Shown here: one piece after another, positions 41,488 through 49,934 of the stretch
Numbering within the stretch: position 1 is the stretch's first letter
Layout of the letters: each line of letters begins with the position of its first letter
Source of the DNA: Dyella dinghuensis
GTDB lineage: Bacteria; Pseudomonadota; Gammaproteobacteria; Xanthomonadales; Rhodanobacteraceae
DNA: 64,000 bases
Assembly: GCF_003977615.1 (NCBI RefSeq)
Contig: NZ_RYZR01000006.1
Span: 124,001-188,000 of the forward strand
Reading direction: 5' to 3'
Translations under genes and position numbers: made by a program
Notes under the pieces: model-generated
Told to the model about the DNA's origin: nothing
The model's database searches: none
The model's input: the letters and a program-made list of their open reading frames with translations, nothing else

Positions 41488-43245
41488 TCAGAACTTGGTG
41501 CTTATTTCGAACTGCACAACGTCGAGGGTGAAAGGCGGCCCATAGACCTGTTTGGCACCGTAGTAACGCGCCGACAACCAGGTGCCCGGTGCGATGCCAT
41601 AGTCGGCGGTCAGGATGAAGCCCTTCGCGTTCGTTCCGCCAAGATGGAAGTTCTGATCGGTCAGGCCGTCGAGCGTCGCATCGGGCTGCAGATACTTGTA
41701 GCCGAGTGCGATATTCCATTCATTGAGCGCGCTGGGATGTGGATTGCCGACAACGCCGCGCACCAGCCAACCCACCGGACCACTCTTGTATGGACCGGTG
41801 GTATCCGCAGTGGGACCGCCCTGATAGTTGTTGACCGGAATACCCAGGTCGTCCGGGTAGCGATCGAACGCCTCACGCATGTGATAGGCCATGTTGCGTT
41901 CGTATTCGGCCTGAATTTCCATCGGCGTTTCGCCGATCTTGAAATCGACCTTATTGGTCAAATCGGCGATGTGATAGTTGTACGCAAGGCCGACGAACTG
42001 CGGCTGCGCGTAGTTATCCGGCGAAGAAGGATTGGGAACGATATCGCGCAGCAGGAATACCGTATTGCCCCATTGCATGTAATCGGGTGCTTCGTAGTCG
42101 GTGCTGCAGTAGTTGATGCCGGTATACAGCTCGCACGGTGAGGAAAGCTGACCCTGCATGCGATTGAAGTAGTAGTACGCCAACGCAACCCGCCACTGCG
42201 CATCGTCGGCGAACTTCCAGCTCAGACCGAATTGCGCGGCGGTCATCCACTTGTCGCCACCGGCGTTCTTGTCGCTGCTGTAGGAGTTCGTCGGCGCTTC
42301 GTTGTCGACGTACTGAATCGGAAATGCACCAACCGTCGCGAAGGACGACAGGTCATCGGTAATCGGCAAATGGCCTTGTCCGGCGATGCCATCGAAATTC
42401 AGCTCGGGCGCATAGATCAGGTCGGTGACCAGGAACGGATCGGTCATGCGGCCCGCCGTCAGCGAATAGTATTGCGACGGTTGCCACTTCACGTACGCGA
42501 GATTCAACCAGATATCTTTCTTTACTAGGCCGCCACCGAGGGTTTGCGTGGTCGACACCGGATTGTCGTCATCGCCTGAAGCAAGCGCCACGCCGGCGGT
42601 GATCGTATCGCCCAGCTTCACGTTCATGCCGATGTGCGCCTGCAGGCGCAGCATGTTCGTGCGGTTTTGCGTCGAATTGAGAATCGGCGGCAGCGCCCCC
42701 GATGTAATGGAGTTGATGTCGTACGGGCCGGTGCGGTTGAGCGTGGCGTAGTCGATGAAATCCGTCGCGTTGTTGCGGCTGTACAGCCACGATTCGTCGC
42801 GCACATGCAGATCGCCGTACCAGCTGATGCGGTCAAGCCAGTCCGGCAATGCATTGGGCTCGGCCCAATGTTCGCTCTTGGCCTGCGCGATCACTTCCTG
42901 TTTTACCTGATCGCGTATTTCATTGCGCACGTTCTGCGGAACATACACCGCGCGCACATCACCGGGTTGCGCGCCATCGCTTGGCGGAACCGCAGCGGGC
43001 GGCGCCGCACTGCGCGCCTGCGCCGCTTCGTCGTTGGCCTGCTTCAACAAGCCATCGGCTTCCGATTGCGAGATCAATCCTTTTTTCACCATCAACCGAA
43101 TCAGGTTGATGGTGGCATTCGGCGATGGCGCCGCATCCTGCGCAAATGCGGAGAGGGCGTGGCCACACAACAACAAGCCGACAATCATGCACAGCGCCCG
43201 CTTCTGCGGACGCCGGGCATTTCCTGATGCGATTCGAAACGTCAT
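41488..43245 (-). CDS. Putative outer-membrane porin of the TPS operon
   Basis: This is a 585-residue protein. It has a signal peptide (ALCMIVGLLLCGHALSAFAQ), a short helical segment (NLIRLMVKKGLISQSEADGL, resembling the N terminus of the putative-porin family), and then a beta-rich body with RISWYGDLHVRDESWLYSR and many amphipathic strands. It ends in Phe (FEISTKF), the usual C-terminal signature of outer-membrane barrels. It looks like the Porin_5-type family. With TonB, ExbB and ExbD upstream it is a possible TonB client, although I see no plug domain or clear TonB box. A GGAGAG ribosome-binding site precedes the start. Confidence 0.82.
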   Translation of the reverse strand: MTFRIASGNARRPQKRALCMIVGLLLCGHALSAFAQDAAPSPNATINLIRLMVKKGLISQSEADGLLKQANDEAAQARSAAPPAAVPPSDGAQPGDVRAVYVPQNVRNEIRDQVKQEVIAQAKSEHWAEPNALPDWLDRISWYGDLHVRDESWLYSRNNATDFIDYATLNRTGPYDINSITSGALPPILNSTQNRTNMLRLQAHIGMNVKLGDTITAGVALASGDDDNPVSTTQTLGGGLVKKDIWLNLAYVKWQPSQYYSLTAGRMTDPFLVTDLIYAPELNFDGIAGQGHLPITDDLSSFATVGAFPIQYVDNEAPTNSYSSDKNAGGDKWMTAAQFGLSWKFADDAQWRVALAYYYFNRMQGQLSSPCELYTGINYCSTDYEAPDYMQWGNTVFLLRDIVPNPSSPDNYAQPQFVGLAYNYHIADLTNKVDFKIGETPMEIQAEYERNMAYHMREAFDRYPDDLGIPVNNYQGGPTADTTGPYKSGPVGWLVRGVVGNPHPSALNEWNIALGYKYLQPDATLDGLTDQNFHLGGTNAKGFILTADYGIAPGTWLSARYYGAKQVYGPPFTLDVVQFEISTKF

Positions 43246-43299
43246 CACACTCTCCAATACGGTCTTGCCAAGGGCGATATGGATATTCGGTATACGGAC

Positions 43300-43974
43300 T
43301 CAGCCAGGCCGGAAGCCGCGCATCGCGATGCGCACCGGCATGCTTAAATTCGGGGGTGGCGGCGTATCGATGCGAACGCCGCGCAGTACATCGACAAGCG
43401 CGTGGTCCGTACTGGCCACGCCGCTGGAATTGACCAGCTCCACGCGCGCAACGCCGCCGTCCGGCGACAGCCACAGATTCACGTGCACTTCGAACACCAG
43501 CCGGCGCGTGCGATCGTCGTGTTGAATGGCTTCTTGCAGCGCGTAACTCAGATACTGTTCGTATGTCGAACCGCCGATGCCGTTACCGCCGCTGCCCACC
43601 ATGCCGCCGCCTGCGCCGGCACCGATGTTGAACGAATCGTTGCCCGCCTGCGCCGGGCCATTGATGGTGATTTGCTTGGCAAGGTCCGGCGCTTGCTTGG
43701 GCGCTTCGACCGGCTTCAGCGGTTCGGCAGGTTTGGGAATGTCCTGCTTGGTCTCTTCGACCTTCTTCTGTTCCGGCGGCTTTTCCTTCGGCGGAGGCGG
43801 TGGTGGCGGCAACGGAGTGATCGTCGCGATGCGCGGTGCCGAACGGCGCACGCCAACGTGATGGCCCGCCATCATCCAAATCAGGTACACCACGGCGAGC
43901 GCTGCGACGGCGGCGAAGAGACGTCCGCGCCATCGGCGCCAACCAGTGCGTTCTGTGTCGTCCCGCTCGGCCAT
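43300..43974 (-). CDS. TonB-like energy transducer of the TPS operon
   Basis: This 224-residue protein has one N-terminal membrane helix (LFAAVAALAVVYLIWMMAG), a Pro/Lys-rich spacer (PLPPPPPPPKEKPPEQKK), a Gly-rich hinge (GAGAGGGMVGSGGNGIGG) and a TonB-C-like domain (FEVHVNLWLSPDGGVARVEL, ending PPPPNLSMPVRIAMRGF). It lies just after exbD, so a dedicated ExbB-ExbD-TonB motor is encoded together with the TpsB transporter. The client outer-membrane protein is not known; the porin at 41488-43245 or TpsB are candidates. Confidence 0.85.
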   Translation of the reverse strand: MAERDDTERTGWRRWRGRLFAAVAALAVVYLIWMMAGHHVGVRRSAPRIATITPLPPPPPPPKEKPPEQKKVEETKQDIPKPAEPLKPVEAPKQAPDLAKQITINGPAQAGNDSFNIGAGAGGGMVGSGGNGIGGSTYEQYLSYALQEAIQHDDRTRRLVFEVHVNLWLSPDGGVARVELVNSSGVASTDHALVDVLRGVRIDTPPPPNLSMPVRIAMRGFRPG

Positions 43975-43991
43975 CGCGATGCTCCGCCCCG

Positions 43992-44396
43992 TCAGCCAGG
44001 CTGCTTGCCGGTCACCAGACCGACTTGCGTGAGATCGAGACGACGCAGCAGATCGAGAATGTCGATCACTTTCTGGTATTGCACGTTGGAGTCGCCCTTC
44101 ACGATCACCGGAAAATCGGGCGTCAACGCTTTCTGTTCGCGCAGGCGTTGCTCCAGTTCGCCGATCGTTACCGGAAAGGCGTCCAGATAGATTTGCCCCG
44201 TATCCGAAATGGTGATGGCTTTGGTCTGCGGCTTGGCCATGCTGACCGACGCACTGGCTTTGGGCAGATTGACCTTGATGCCCTGCACCGCTGCCGTGGT
44301 CATGATGATGAAGATCACCAGCAGCACATACGCCAGATCCAGCATCGGCGTGATGTTGATGTCGTCATAAGGTTTGTCTTCGTCATTGACCCGCAT
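43992..44396 (-). CDS. ExbD-type biopolymer transport protein of the TPS operon
   Basis: This 134-residue protein has the ExbD/TolR pattern: short cytoplasmic N terminus, DDINITPMLDLAYVLLVIFI with the essential membrane Asp, then a periplasmic domain ending DILDLLRRLDLTQVGLVTG. ExbD forms the proton-driven motor with the ExbB domain encoded upstream. The ATG at 44396 lies inside the ExbB gene end (14-base overlap), which argues for coupled translation and fixed stoichiometry. Confidence 0.92.
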   Translation of the reverse strand: MRVNDEDKPYDDINITPMLDLAYVLLVIFIIMTTAAVQGIKVNLPKASASVSMAKPQTKAITISDTGQIYLDAFPVTIGELEQRLREQKALTPDFPVIVKGDSNVQYQKVIDILDLLRRLDLTQVGLVTGKQPG

Positions 44397-46218
44397 GACG
44401 CACCTCGCGCGCATCGAGCGTAGACTGATCGGCGGATCGATGCAGCTCGGCCAGGCGGGTAACGAATTCGTCGACGAACACCTGCATGTTCGCAGTGACT
44501 GCTTTGTTGCGCGTCAACAGGTAGTTGTAGCCGAACAAGGCGGGAATCGCGACGAACAAGCCCGCAACCGTGGCGAGCAACGCAGCGGAAATGCCCGGCG
44601 CGATCGCGTTGATATTGACGTCGCCCGCCGCCGCAATCGCAGCGAAGGTGATCATGACGCCCACCACGGTGCCGAGCAGGCCGAGGAACGGACCACCCGA
44701 AATGGCGATCGTCAGCATCACCATCGAGCGCGAGAGCGCCTGGTTTTCGCGTACGAGCGTGGAGTCCATCACTGCACGAATGGCTTCGATGGATTCCGAT
44801 GCAATCACCAGATGACCGTGTGCATCGCGGCGGCGCCATACTTCCTTGGCGCCGGTTTCATACAGCCGGTACAGCGACGAATCCGCCAGTTCTTTTTTCG
44901 CCGCCGGCGATGCCTCGTTGCCGGACAGACCAAGCAGATTGCCGCCCAGCTCGCGATAGCGATGCATGAAGCGATCGTTCGCATTGCTGACCGCCGACAC
45001 ATAGGTGCCGCGCTGCCACATCACCACCCAGGAAATCAGCGCCATGATCATCAACAGGGCGATGACCACCCAAGCATCCACGGTGACGGATTTGACGATG
45101 ATGCCGAAGTAGCCGAAACCGAAACCGGATTTTTTCTCGTCTTCGCCATAGGCGATCAATTTCGACTCGGCGCCTTGCGAGGATGCATCGGCTGCGATCA
45201 ACGTTGGCGAACGTGCGACGCGCGACAGACGCACTTCGTCCATCATCCCGACAAACGATGCGTAAGGAACGGCGGCCGGCGTAGTGCTGGCGACGTCACC
45301 ACCGAGTGTGGCGCTGCCACTCAACGCAGGCAGCGATGCCGACAGATTGGCGTACGCGTTGCCGTTCACATACAGCACGATCTGACCGCCGGTGGCAGTA
45401 ACCGCGACATGCGTCCACTGGCCTGCTTTCAACGGTTGGCCCGCTGCGCTGCGTTGCGGCTTGTCGCCATCGATTTCGACGAAGGGCGCACCGCCGTCGA
45501 TACCGATCAGCAATGCCTTGCCGTCCTGGCGATGGCCGTAGATCAAGGTGGCCGTTGTCGGCAACGCATCCAGCTTGATCCACGCGCTGAAGGTAAAACC
45601 GCCGTCCTGTTTGATGTCGAGCGACGAACCGGCTGGCAACGTCACCACGGTCGAACCGTCGAAGCGCGCCGCTTTGCCGGCGATACCGCCGTCGACAATG
45701 CGCAGCGCACCGTTCATCGCATTGTTGCCGTAAGCGGTCGCGTCCTTCGGCGGCGCGCCGGTCTGATCGTCGAAGTGATACACCAGCGTGTAGTCGGCAT
45801 CGAACGTCGCCGGACCGCTGCTCATCGCCGGCGCCTTCGTGTTGCCGTAATACATCCACACGGTTTGCTGGGCGTTTGCCGGAAGATCGGTCACGTCGAG
45901 CCATACCTGCGCGACGCCCAGCACCGGATCGAAGTTTTCGATCTGATAGTTGAGCGGCGTCTTGCCGTCGCTGCTGATGAAGCGCAAATCCGCGCCCGTG
46001 TTGGCTACGCCGTCGAACTGGAAATTGCCCGGATGAAGGCGGATCAGCAGCGGAATGCGTCCGGTCGCTTGCGACATACTGGCGCCTTTGCTGGTGGTGT
46101 CCAGCGTGATCGGCTTGCGGTAAGACCAGTCGTCGTTCCACCAGGACGTCTCGCTTGCGGCGCTCCATCGCGGCAGCAGCAAAAGGCACAGCGCGCATAC
46201 ATAGATGAAATACCGCAT
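44383..46218 (-). CDS. MotA/TolQ/ExbB motor protein fused to N-terminal DUF2341 and LamG-like domains
   Basis: This 611-residue protein has a signal peptide (YVCALCLLLLPRWSAAS), a DUF2341 domain beginning WWNDDWSYRKPITLDT, and a LamG/concanavalin-like lectin domain (GFTFSAWIKL, WTHVAVTATGGQIVLYVNGN, MMDEVRLSRVARSP). A membrane helix (WVVIALLMIMALISWVVM) then leads into a complete MotA/TolQ/ExbB domain (ISGGPFLGLLGTVVGVMITF, then AALLATVAGLFVAIPALFGYNYL). Ordinary ExbB is about 240 residues, so about 370 periplasmic residues have been added. They may sense or bind glycan and gate the motor. The gene lies between tpsB and exbD. Confidence 0.92.
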   Translation of the reverse strand: MRYFIYVCALCLLLLPRWSAASETSWWNDDWSYRKPITLDTTSKGASMSQATGRIPLLIRLHPGNFQFDGVANTGADLRFISSDGKTPLNYQIENFDPVLGVAQVWLDVTDLPANAQQTVWMYYGNTKAPAMSSGPATFDADYTLVYHFDDQTGAPPKDATAYGNNAMNGALRIVDGGIAGKAARFDGSTVVTLPAGSSLDIKQDGGFTFSAWIKLDALPTTATLIYGHRQDGKALLIGIDGGAPFVEIDGDKPQRSAAGQPLKAGQWTHVAVTATGGQIVLYVNGNAYANLSASLPALSGSATLGGDVASTTPAAVPYASFVGMMDEVRLSRVARSPTLIAADASSQGAESKLIAYGEDEKKSGFGFGYFGIIVKSVTVDAWVVIALLMIMALISWVVMWQRGTYVSAVSNANDRFMHRYRELGGNLLGLSGNEASPAAKKELADSSLYRLYETGAKEVWRRRDAHGHLVIASESIEAIRAVMDSTLVRENQALSRSMVMLTIAISGGPFLGLLGTVVGVMITFAAIAAAGDVNINAIAPGISAALLATVAGLFVAIPALFGYNYLLTRNKAVTANMQVFVDEFVTRLAELHRSADQSTLDAREVRHAGQ

Positions 46219-46265
46219 GGTCGAACCCCTATCCGGATGTTTCGTAGTAGTCATGTCACGCCACC

Positions 46266-47882
46266 TCAAAGACCGGCCTTCACGCTGAAGAGCAGATGCC
46301 CGTCATGCGCCCTGGTTTCCACGCCGTTTCGCAAGGGATAGGCGTATTCGATGTTGCCGTTGATGTCATGGAACACGGTGAATTGCGTACCGACGCCGGT
46401 GCTGAGCAACGTGAAGCGTCCGTGCTGGTCCGGTAGCGGATCGATCAACATCAGGCGCGCACCGTCGACGAAGACATGGAAACGCCAGTCGTCCGCGAAC
46501 GAGCCGAGCCATGAGTGAATCGACGGCGTGCGTACTTCCGCCGATGCCACAGCACCGTTGTCGGCGGTGTCTTCCGCCGACAGATAACCGCGCACGCTGC
46601 TCGCGCCGCCGGCGGCGAATTGTTCGCTGGATACCAGCGGCGAATCCGTGGCCTGCGCACTCAGGCGCGTCGCCAAGGCGTAGCCCGCACCGAGGTTGCG
46701 CGTGTTGTTGAGATCCAGGTGCAGATACGCAAAGTTGTCGCGCGCGTTGTAGCGCTGGTTGTCGAACGCCGTATTGCTGCTGCCAAGACCACGCCAGCCG
46801 AAGTTGCCCGCCAGCGTAAAACTGGTCGTGGATTTATCGGTGATCGTTTGACCCGTATAAGAAGCGGTCAGCGGTACATAGCTGAGCGGTGCCTCGGTGG
46901 TTTGGCCGCCCAGTGTGATGTTCTGGTCGAAATGCTTGCGGGCGATGCCGATGGACACCGATTGCGAGTAATCGCCCAGCACAGGCAATTGATCGGTGGC
47001 CTGCAGACTCACCGAGTTGCCTTTGCCCAGCACCGTGGTGCCACCCAACGTGTTGGCGTTGCTGTTGGATTTGTACGCCGAACCGAGCAGGCTCCAGTTC
47101 GTACTTACCGGCGCGAGATAGGAAAGCGCATACACTTCGGTTGCACGCGGATCTTCCGGCGCCACGATGTACGAAGCGGAAATGGTCTGACCCATTTGCC
47201 ACAGATTGTCGTAGCGCACATTGGTGATCAGGCGAAGGTCGGGCGTATCGGCGCTGTGATCGTTGTTGAGTTCGACGCTGCCGTGCCATGGATTGGTGTC
47301 GTCCACCTTCAGCGTCACGTCCATCGTCTGCGGCATCGCGCCGGGACTGAGCTGCGGAATCACCTGCCGGTCCGGTTGACGGTTGACGTCCGTCAACTGC
47401 TGCTGGACCTGCGTGAAATTCGGCACATTGCCTTCGGTCAGCGATGGCACTGCATCGCGAATCGCTTCCGGCGAATGGTATTTGGCGCCGACGACGCGCA
47501 CACGACCGATGCTGTTTTCCACCACCTGCAGCAAGATGACGCCGTTCTTTACCTGCTGTGGCGGCACTTCGACCACCACGGACTGATAACCGCTGGATTG
47601 ATACAGCTTCTGCAACGCATCGCGCGCCGCATGCACATCGTTCATGCTGCGGCCCGGACCCAGATACGGTTCCACACTGTCTTCGATCGTCGCCGGATCG
47701 AGCAGCGTATTGCCGCGCACGAGGTATTCGTTCACCTGGAAATTCACCGGTGCCTGAGCAGGAGCGGGAGCCGGTGCCGCTTGCGCATGCAACCATGCCG
47801 GCAGCATCAGCCACATGCCGATGGCGATCGGCAAACGGCGCCTGTGCGACAGGCGAGCACCCGGTCCATTTTCCCTGCTCAT
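46266..47882 (-). CDS. TpsB outer-membrane transporter (ShlB/FhaC family)
   Basis: TpsB is the Omp85-superfamily barrel that translocates TpsA. The 538-residue protein has a signal peptide (LPIAIGMWLMLPAWLHAQ), a Pro/Ala linker, a POTRA_2 domain (VNEYLVRGNTLLDPATIEDS) and a second POTRA-like part (IGRVRVVGAKYHSPEAIRD). The barrel carries the family hallmark VRGY in ASSVRGYLSAEDTADNG, and the protein ends with a strand LFSVKAGL. It is the first large gene of the operon that also encodes the Ton motor. Its ATG overlaps the stop of a short upstream frame by four bases (ATGA), and a 9-bp hairpin lies just upstream. Confidence 0.95.
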   Translation of the reverse strand: MSRENGPGARLSHRRRLPIAIGMWLMLPAWLHAQAAPAPAPAQAPVNFQVNEYLVRGNTLLDPATIEDSVEPYLGPGRSMNDVHAARDALQKLYQSSGYQSVVVEVPPQQVKNGVILLQVVENSIGRVRVVGAKYHSPEAIRDAVPSLTEGNVPNFTQVQQQLTDVNRQPDRQVIPQLSPGAMPQTMDVTLKVDDTNPWHGSVELNNDHSADTPDLRLITNVRYDNLWQMGQTISASYIVAPEDPRATEVYALSYLAPVSTNWSLLGSAYKSNSNANTLGGTTVLGKGNSVSLQATDQLPVLGDYSQSVSIGIARKHFDQNITLGGQTTEAPLSYVPLTASYTGQTITDKSTTSFTLAGNFGWRGLGSSNTAFDNQRYNARDNFAYLHLDLNNTRNLGAGYALATRLSAQATDSPLVSSEQFAAGGASSVRGYLSAEDTADNGAVASAEVRTPSIHSWLGSFADDWRFHVFVDGARLMLIDPLPDQHGRFTLLSTGVGTQFTVFHDINGNIEYAYPLRNGVETRAHDGHLLFSVKAGL

Positions 47883-48223
47883 TCGCCGCTCCGCTGGCGT
47901 GCCGCCAAGCCGGCACGCCGTTCCCCTGGAGCGATTGAAACTAACGCCGGCTTCGTAACCGAATCACGACAGGCAGGTGTCTGCTTTACAACACGAACGC
48001 GGCCCGTATGCGCGCCTGCGTAAAGCCGTGTGAAACGGCACCGCTCCGCGCTGCGTTCTCCACGCCATCGATGTGATCCACTTCTCATTTGCATGATCAC
48101 GCGACACATATCCCTTGATGAACGGCCTTTAGCCGTCCATTCGCTCAAGCCAACAGATCCCCGCACGCGAACGCCTGACGAGAACGCATGACGCAAAGGC
48201 TTTAATGAAGGCGTCCTTGCCAT
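47879..48223 (-). CDS. Possible leader ORF coupled to tpsB
   Basis: A 114-codon frame starts at ATG 48223 directly behind GAGGAG at ideal spacing, 17 bases after the shared promoter block, and ends in an ATGA overlap with tpsB. Its start, ribosome-binding site and overlap look real. Its composition does not: it is Arg/Ser-rich, with relaxed third-position GC and no recognisable domain. It may be a translated leader that couples ribosome entry to tpsB, or it may be chance. A perfect 9-bp hairpin (GGCGTGCCG/CGGCACGCC, 47896-47919) lies inside its last codons. Confidence 0.4.
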   Translation of the reverse strand: MARTPSLKPLRHAFSSGVRVRGSVGLSEWTAKGRSSRDMCRVIMQMRSGSHRWRGERSAERCRFTRLYAGAHTGRVRVVKQTPACRDSVTKPALVSIAPGERRAGLAARQRSGE

Positions 48224-48239
48224 CCGCTACTCCTCGCAG

Positions 48240-48293
48240 GGATAGACCGCCGTCTATGTGCGCGACTGAACCATGTCACGAAAATTTAATTTG
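48240..48293 (-). promoter_or_regulatory. ECF-type promoter candidate of the tpsB operon (copy 2 of a shared 54-bp block)
   Basis: It is the same length as the copy at 39618-39671. Three blocks are identical between the copies: 13 bases (CAAATTAAATTTT), 16 bases (TGACATGGTTCAGTCG) and 10 bases (CGGTCTATCC) on the minus strand. The two linkers, of 2 and 13 bases, vary in sequence but not in length. Confidence 0.75.
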
Positions 48294-48364
48294 ATGAGGC
48301 CTTCACGCGAGATATCGGCTCGCGTCGACATGGAAATGTCACATGCGTTGTTACATACCGATCC

Positions 48365-49372
48365 TCAGCTGAGGATCATGATGCCGCCAGGCAGATCGGT
48401 GACCTTCGCACCGTAAGCGTCATGGATCAGCGCCGCGATGTCGCCAAGCTGGTTGAGCGAAATGCGCGCCTGCACTTTGCGCGCCGCCAGCTGCTGATTC
48501 GTAAGAATGATGTCGCCAGGACGATAGCGGTTGATTTCCGCGATGACCTCGGCCAGCGGACGGCCATCGAAAATGAGGACGCGCCGGCGCCAAGCCATGG
48601 TCGCTTCGACATCCGCGGGAACGATCGCGCTGATGAGACCGTCGCCGTAATTGGCGCGCTGCGCCGTGTGCAGGACCGTGTCGCGTCCCTGATATTCCAG
48701 CGTGCTGGAACCGTCCAGCCCGGTGACCTGGATATTCGATCCGAAGCAACGAATATTGCAGCGCGTCTGCTCGCCCACTTCAATACGCCCGCCTCCGGCG
48801 AAGACGGTAAACGGCAGATGGTGCGGCGAGGTGTCCCGCACCTGGATTTCGCCGGCAAGCAGATCCAGGCCGGTAATCCGTCCATCGGTTTTGCGCAGAT
48901 TGACGCTCGTCTGCGTGTTCATATGCAGGACGAGATCCGGGCCGAGTTCGACATCGCGCTGCTCGCCGGTCGCGGTGCGGTAGTCGGCCGCGATATCCGA
49001 GAGCGACGGCCACAAGCGCATAGGAGGACGCAACATCATGAATGCCGCAGAAGCTGCGACGGCGCCCCCAAGAAACGCGCGGCGGCTCATGCGCCTCGGC
49101 TGCATGCGCGGTACGTCGGTTGCCGGTGACGCAGCGGGCGCGACGCTTGCTTGCTCGCGCGCGGTGAATGCCGCGGCAGCAGGCCCCAGGTTCTCCCACA
49201 TGCGCCGCGTTTCCGCGAACGCCTGCACATGCGCCGGGCTCTGCTCGCACCACAACTTGAACGCGCGCGCGTCGTAGGCGGTCGCCGATCCCGACGTAAA
49301 GCGCAGCAACCAATGCTGCGCTTCTTTGTGCAGCGCGGCATGGTGATGGGGCGTTGGATCGAGAGTCCGCAT
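48365..49372 (-). CDS. FecR-type anti-sigma factor with a twin-arginine-like membrane segment
   Basis: This 335-residue regulator would bind the ECF sigma factor in the cytoplasm and receive a signal in the periplasm. The N-terminal domain (HHAALHKEAQHWLLRFTSG, then AYDARAFKLWCEQSPAHVQA) is the DUF4880/anti-sigma part. The single membrane segment is preceded by SRRAFLGGAVAASAAF, which looks like a Tat signal. The periplasmic FecR domain has YRTATGEQRDVELGPDLVLH, and the C terminus holds an STN-like tail (LAEVIAEINRYRPGDIILTN). It follows the sigma gene by four bases. Confidence 0.9.
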   Translation of the reverse strand: MRTLDPTPHHHAALHKEAQHWLLRFTSGSATAYDARAFKLWCEQSPAHVQAFAETRRMWENLGPAAAAFTAREQASVAPAASPATDVPRMQPRRMSRRAFLGGAVAASAAFMMLRPPMRLWPSLSDIAADYRTATGEQRDVELGPDLVLHMNTQTSVNLRKTDGRITGLDLLAGEIQVRDTSPHHLPFTVFAGGGRIEVGEQTRCNIRCFGSNIQVTGLDGSSTLEYQGRDTVLHTAQRANYGDGLISAIVPADVEATMAWRRRVLIFDGRPLAEVIAEINRYRPGDIILTNQQLAARKVQARISLNQLGDIAALIHDAYGAKVTDLPGGIMILS

Positions 49373-49376
49373 ACCT

Positions 49377-49922
49377 CTAAGACTCCTTTCCTGCACCGGG
49401 ACCGAACCGTTGTACAAATTTCCGATCGAGACGCTGCGCACAGTGCTCGAGCGCTTTCTTCAGTTCCTTGCCTACCATGCGTACCGAAATCTCGTAATGA
49501 TCGGCGATCTCTTGCAGCGGGGTATCGTCGACCCTGGCCGCGATCAGAATGGCGCGCTGGCGCGCGGTCAATTCGCCCAGCGCGTCGGTCAACGCCTGAA
49601 CTTCGAACCTGGCATGGAACACCCGCGCCGGATCGAGCGAATCGGCGCCGGTGTTCAACAGCTCTTCCACTTCGTTGCCGGTGAGGTAACGCGAGTCGGC
49701 CTGCCGCTGGTCGGCCGCCGCGTTGACAGCCATGCGAAACAGATAGCCCAGCGGATTGGTCGACACGCTATCGGTGTCGCTCATGCGCTCGATGCGCAGA
49801 TAGGTTTCCTGCAAGGCGTCGTTGGCCAACTCTTCCGAACCCAGCCGATACTTCAATCGCCGGCGCAATTCCTGCCGTCGCTCCATGAACAAGCGCGCCA
49901 GCGACAAAGAGGTGGTATTCAT
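49377..49922 (-). CDS. FecI-type ECF sigma factor
   Basis: This 181-residue extracytoplasmic-function sigma factor has region 2 from MERRQELRRRLKYRLGSEEL through NPLGYLFRMAVNAAAD (the -10 binding part), and region 4 ELTARQRAILIAARVDDTPL followed by an HTH IADHYEISVRMVGKELKKAL (-35 binding). It lies between the STN/TonB-C protein and the FecR-type anti-sigma factor, the standard order of cell-surface signalling systems. The two identical promoter blocks upstream of tpsA and tpsB are its probable targets. Confidence 0.93.
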   Translation of the reverse strand: MNTTSLSLARLFMERRQELRRRLKYRLGSEELANDALQETYLRIERMSDTDSVSTNPLGYLFRMAVNAAADQRQADSRYLTGNEVEELLNTGADSLDPARVFHARFEVQALTDALGELTARQRAILIAARVDDTPLQEIADHYEISVRMVGKELKKALEHCAQRLDRKFVQRFGPGAGKES

Positions 49923-49934
49923 TGCCGCCGGTTC

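Noticed and set aside
44374-46341. 655-codon plus-strand frame antisense to the ExbB fusion gene
   Set aside because: Composition is dominated by Arg, His and Gln; the minus strand carries unambiguous ExbB and LamG motifs.
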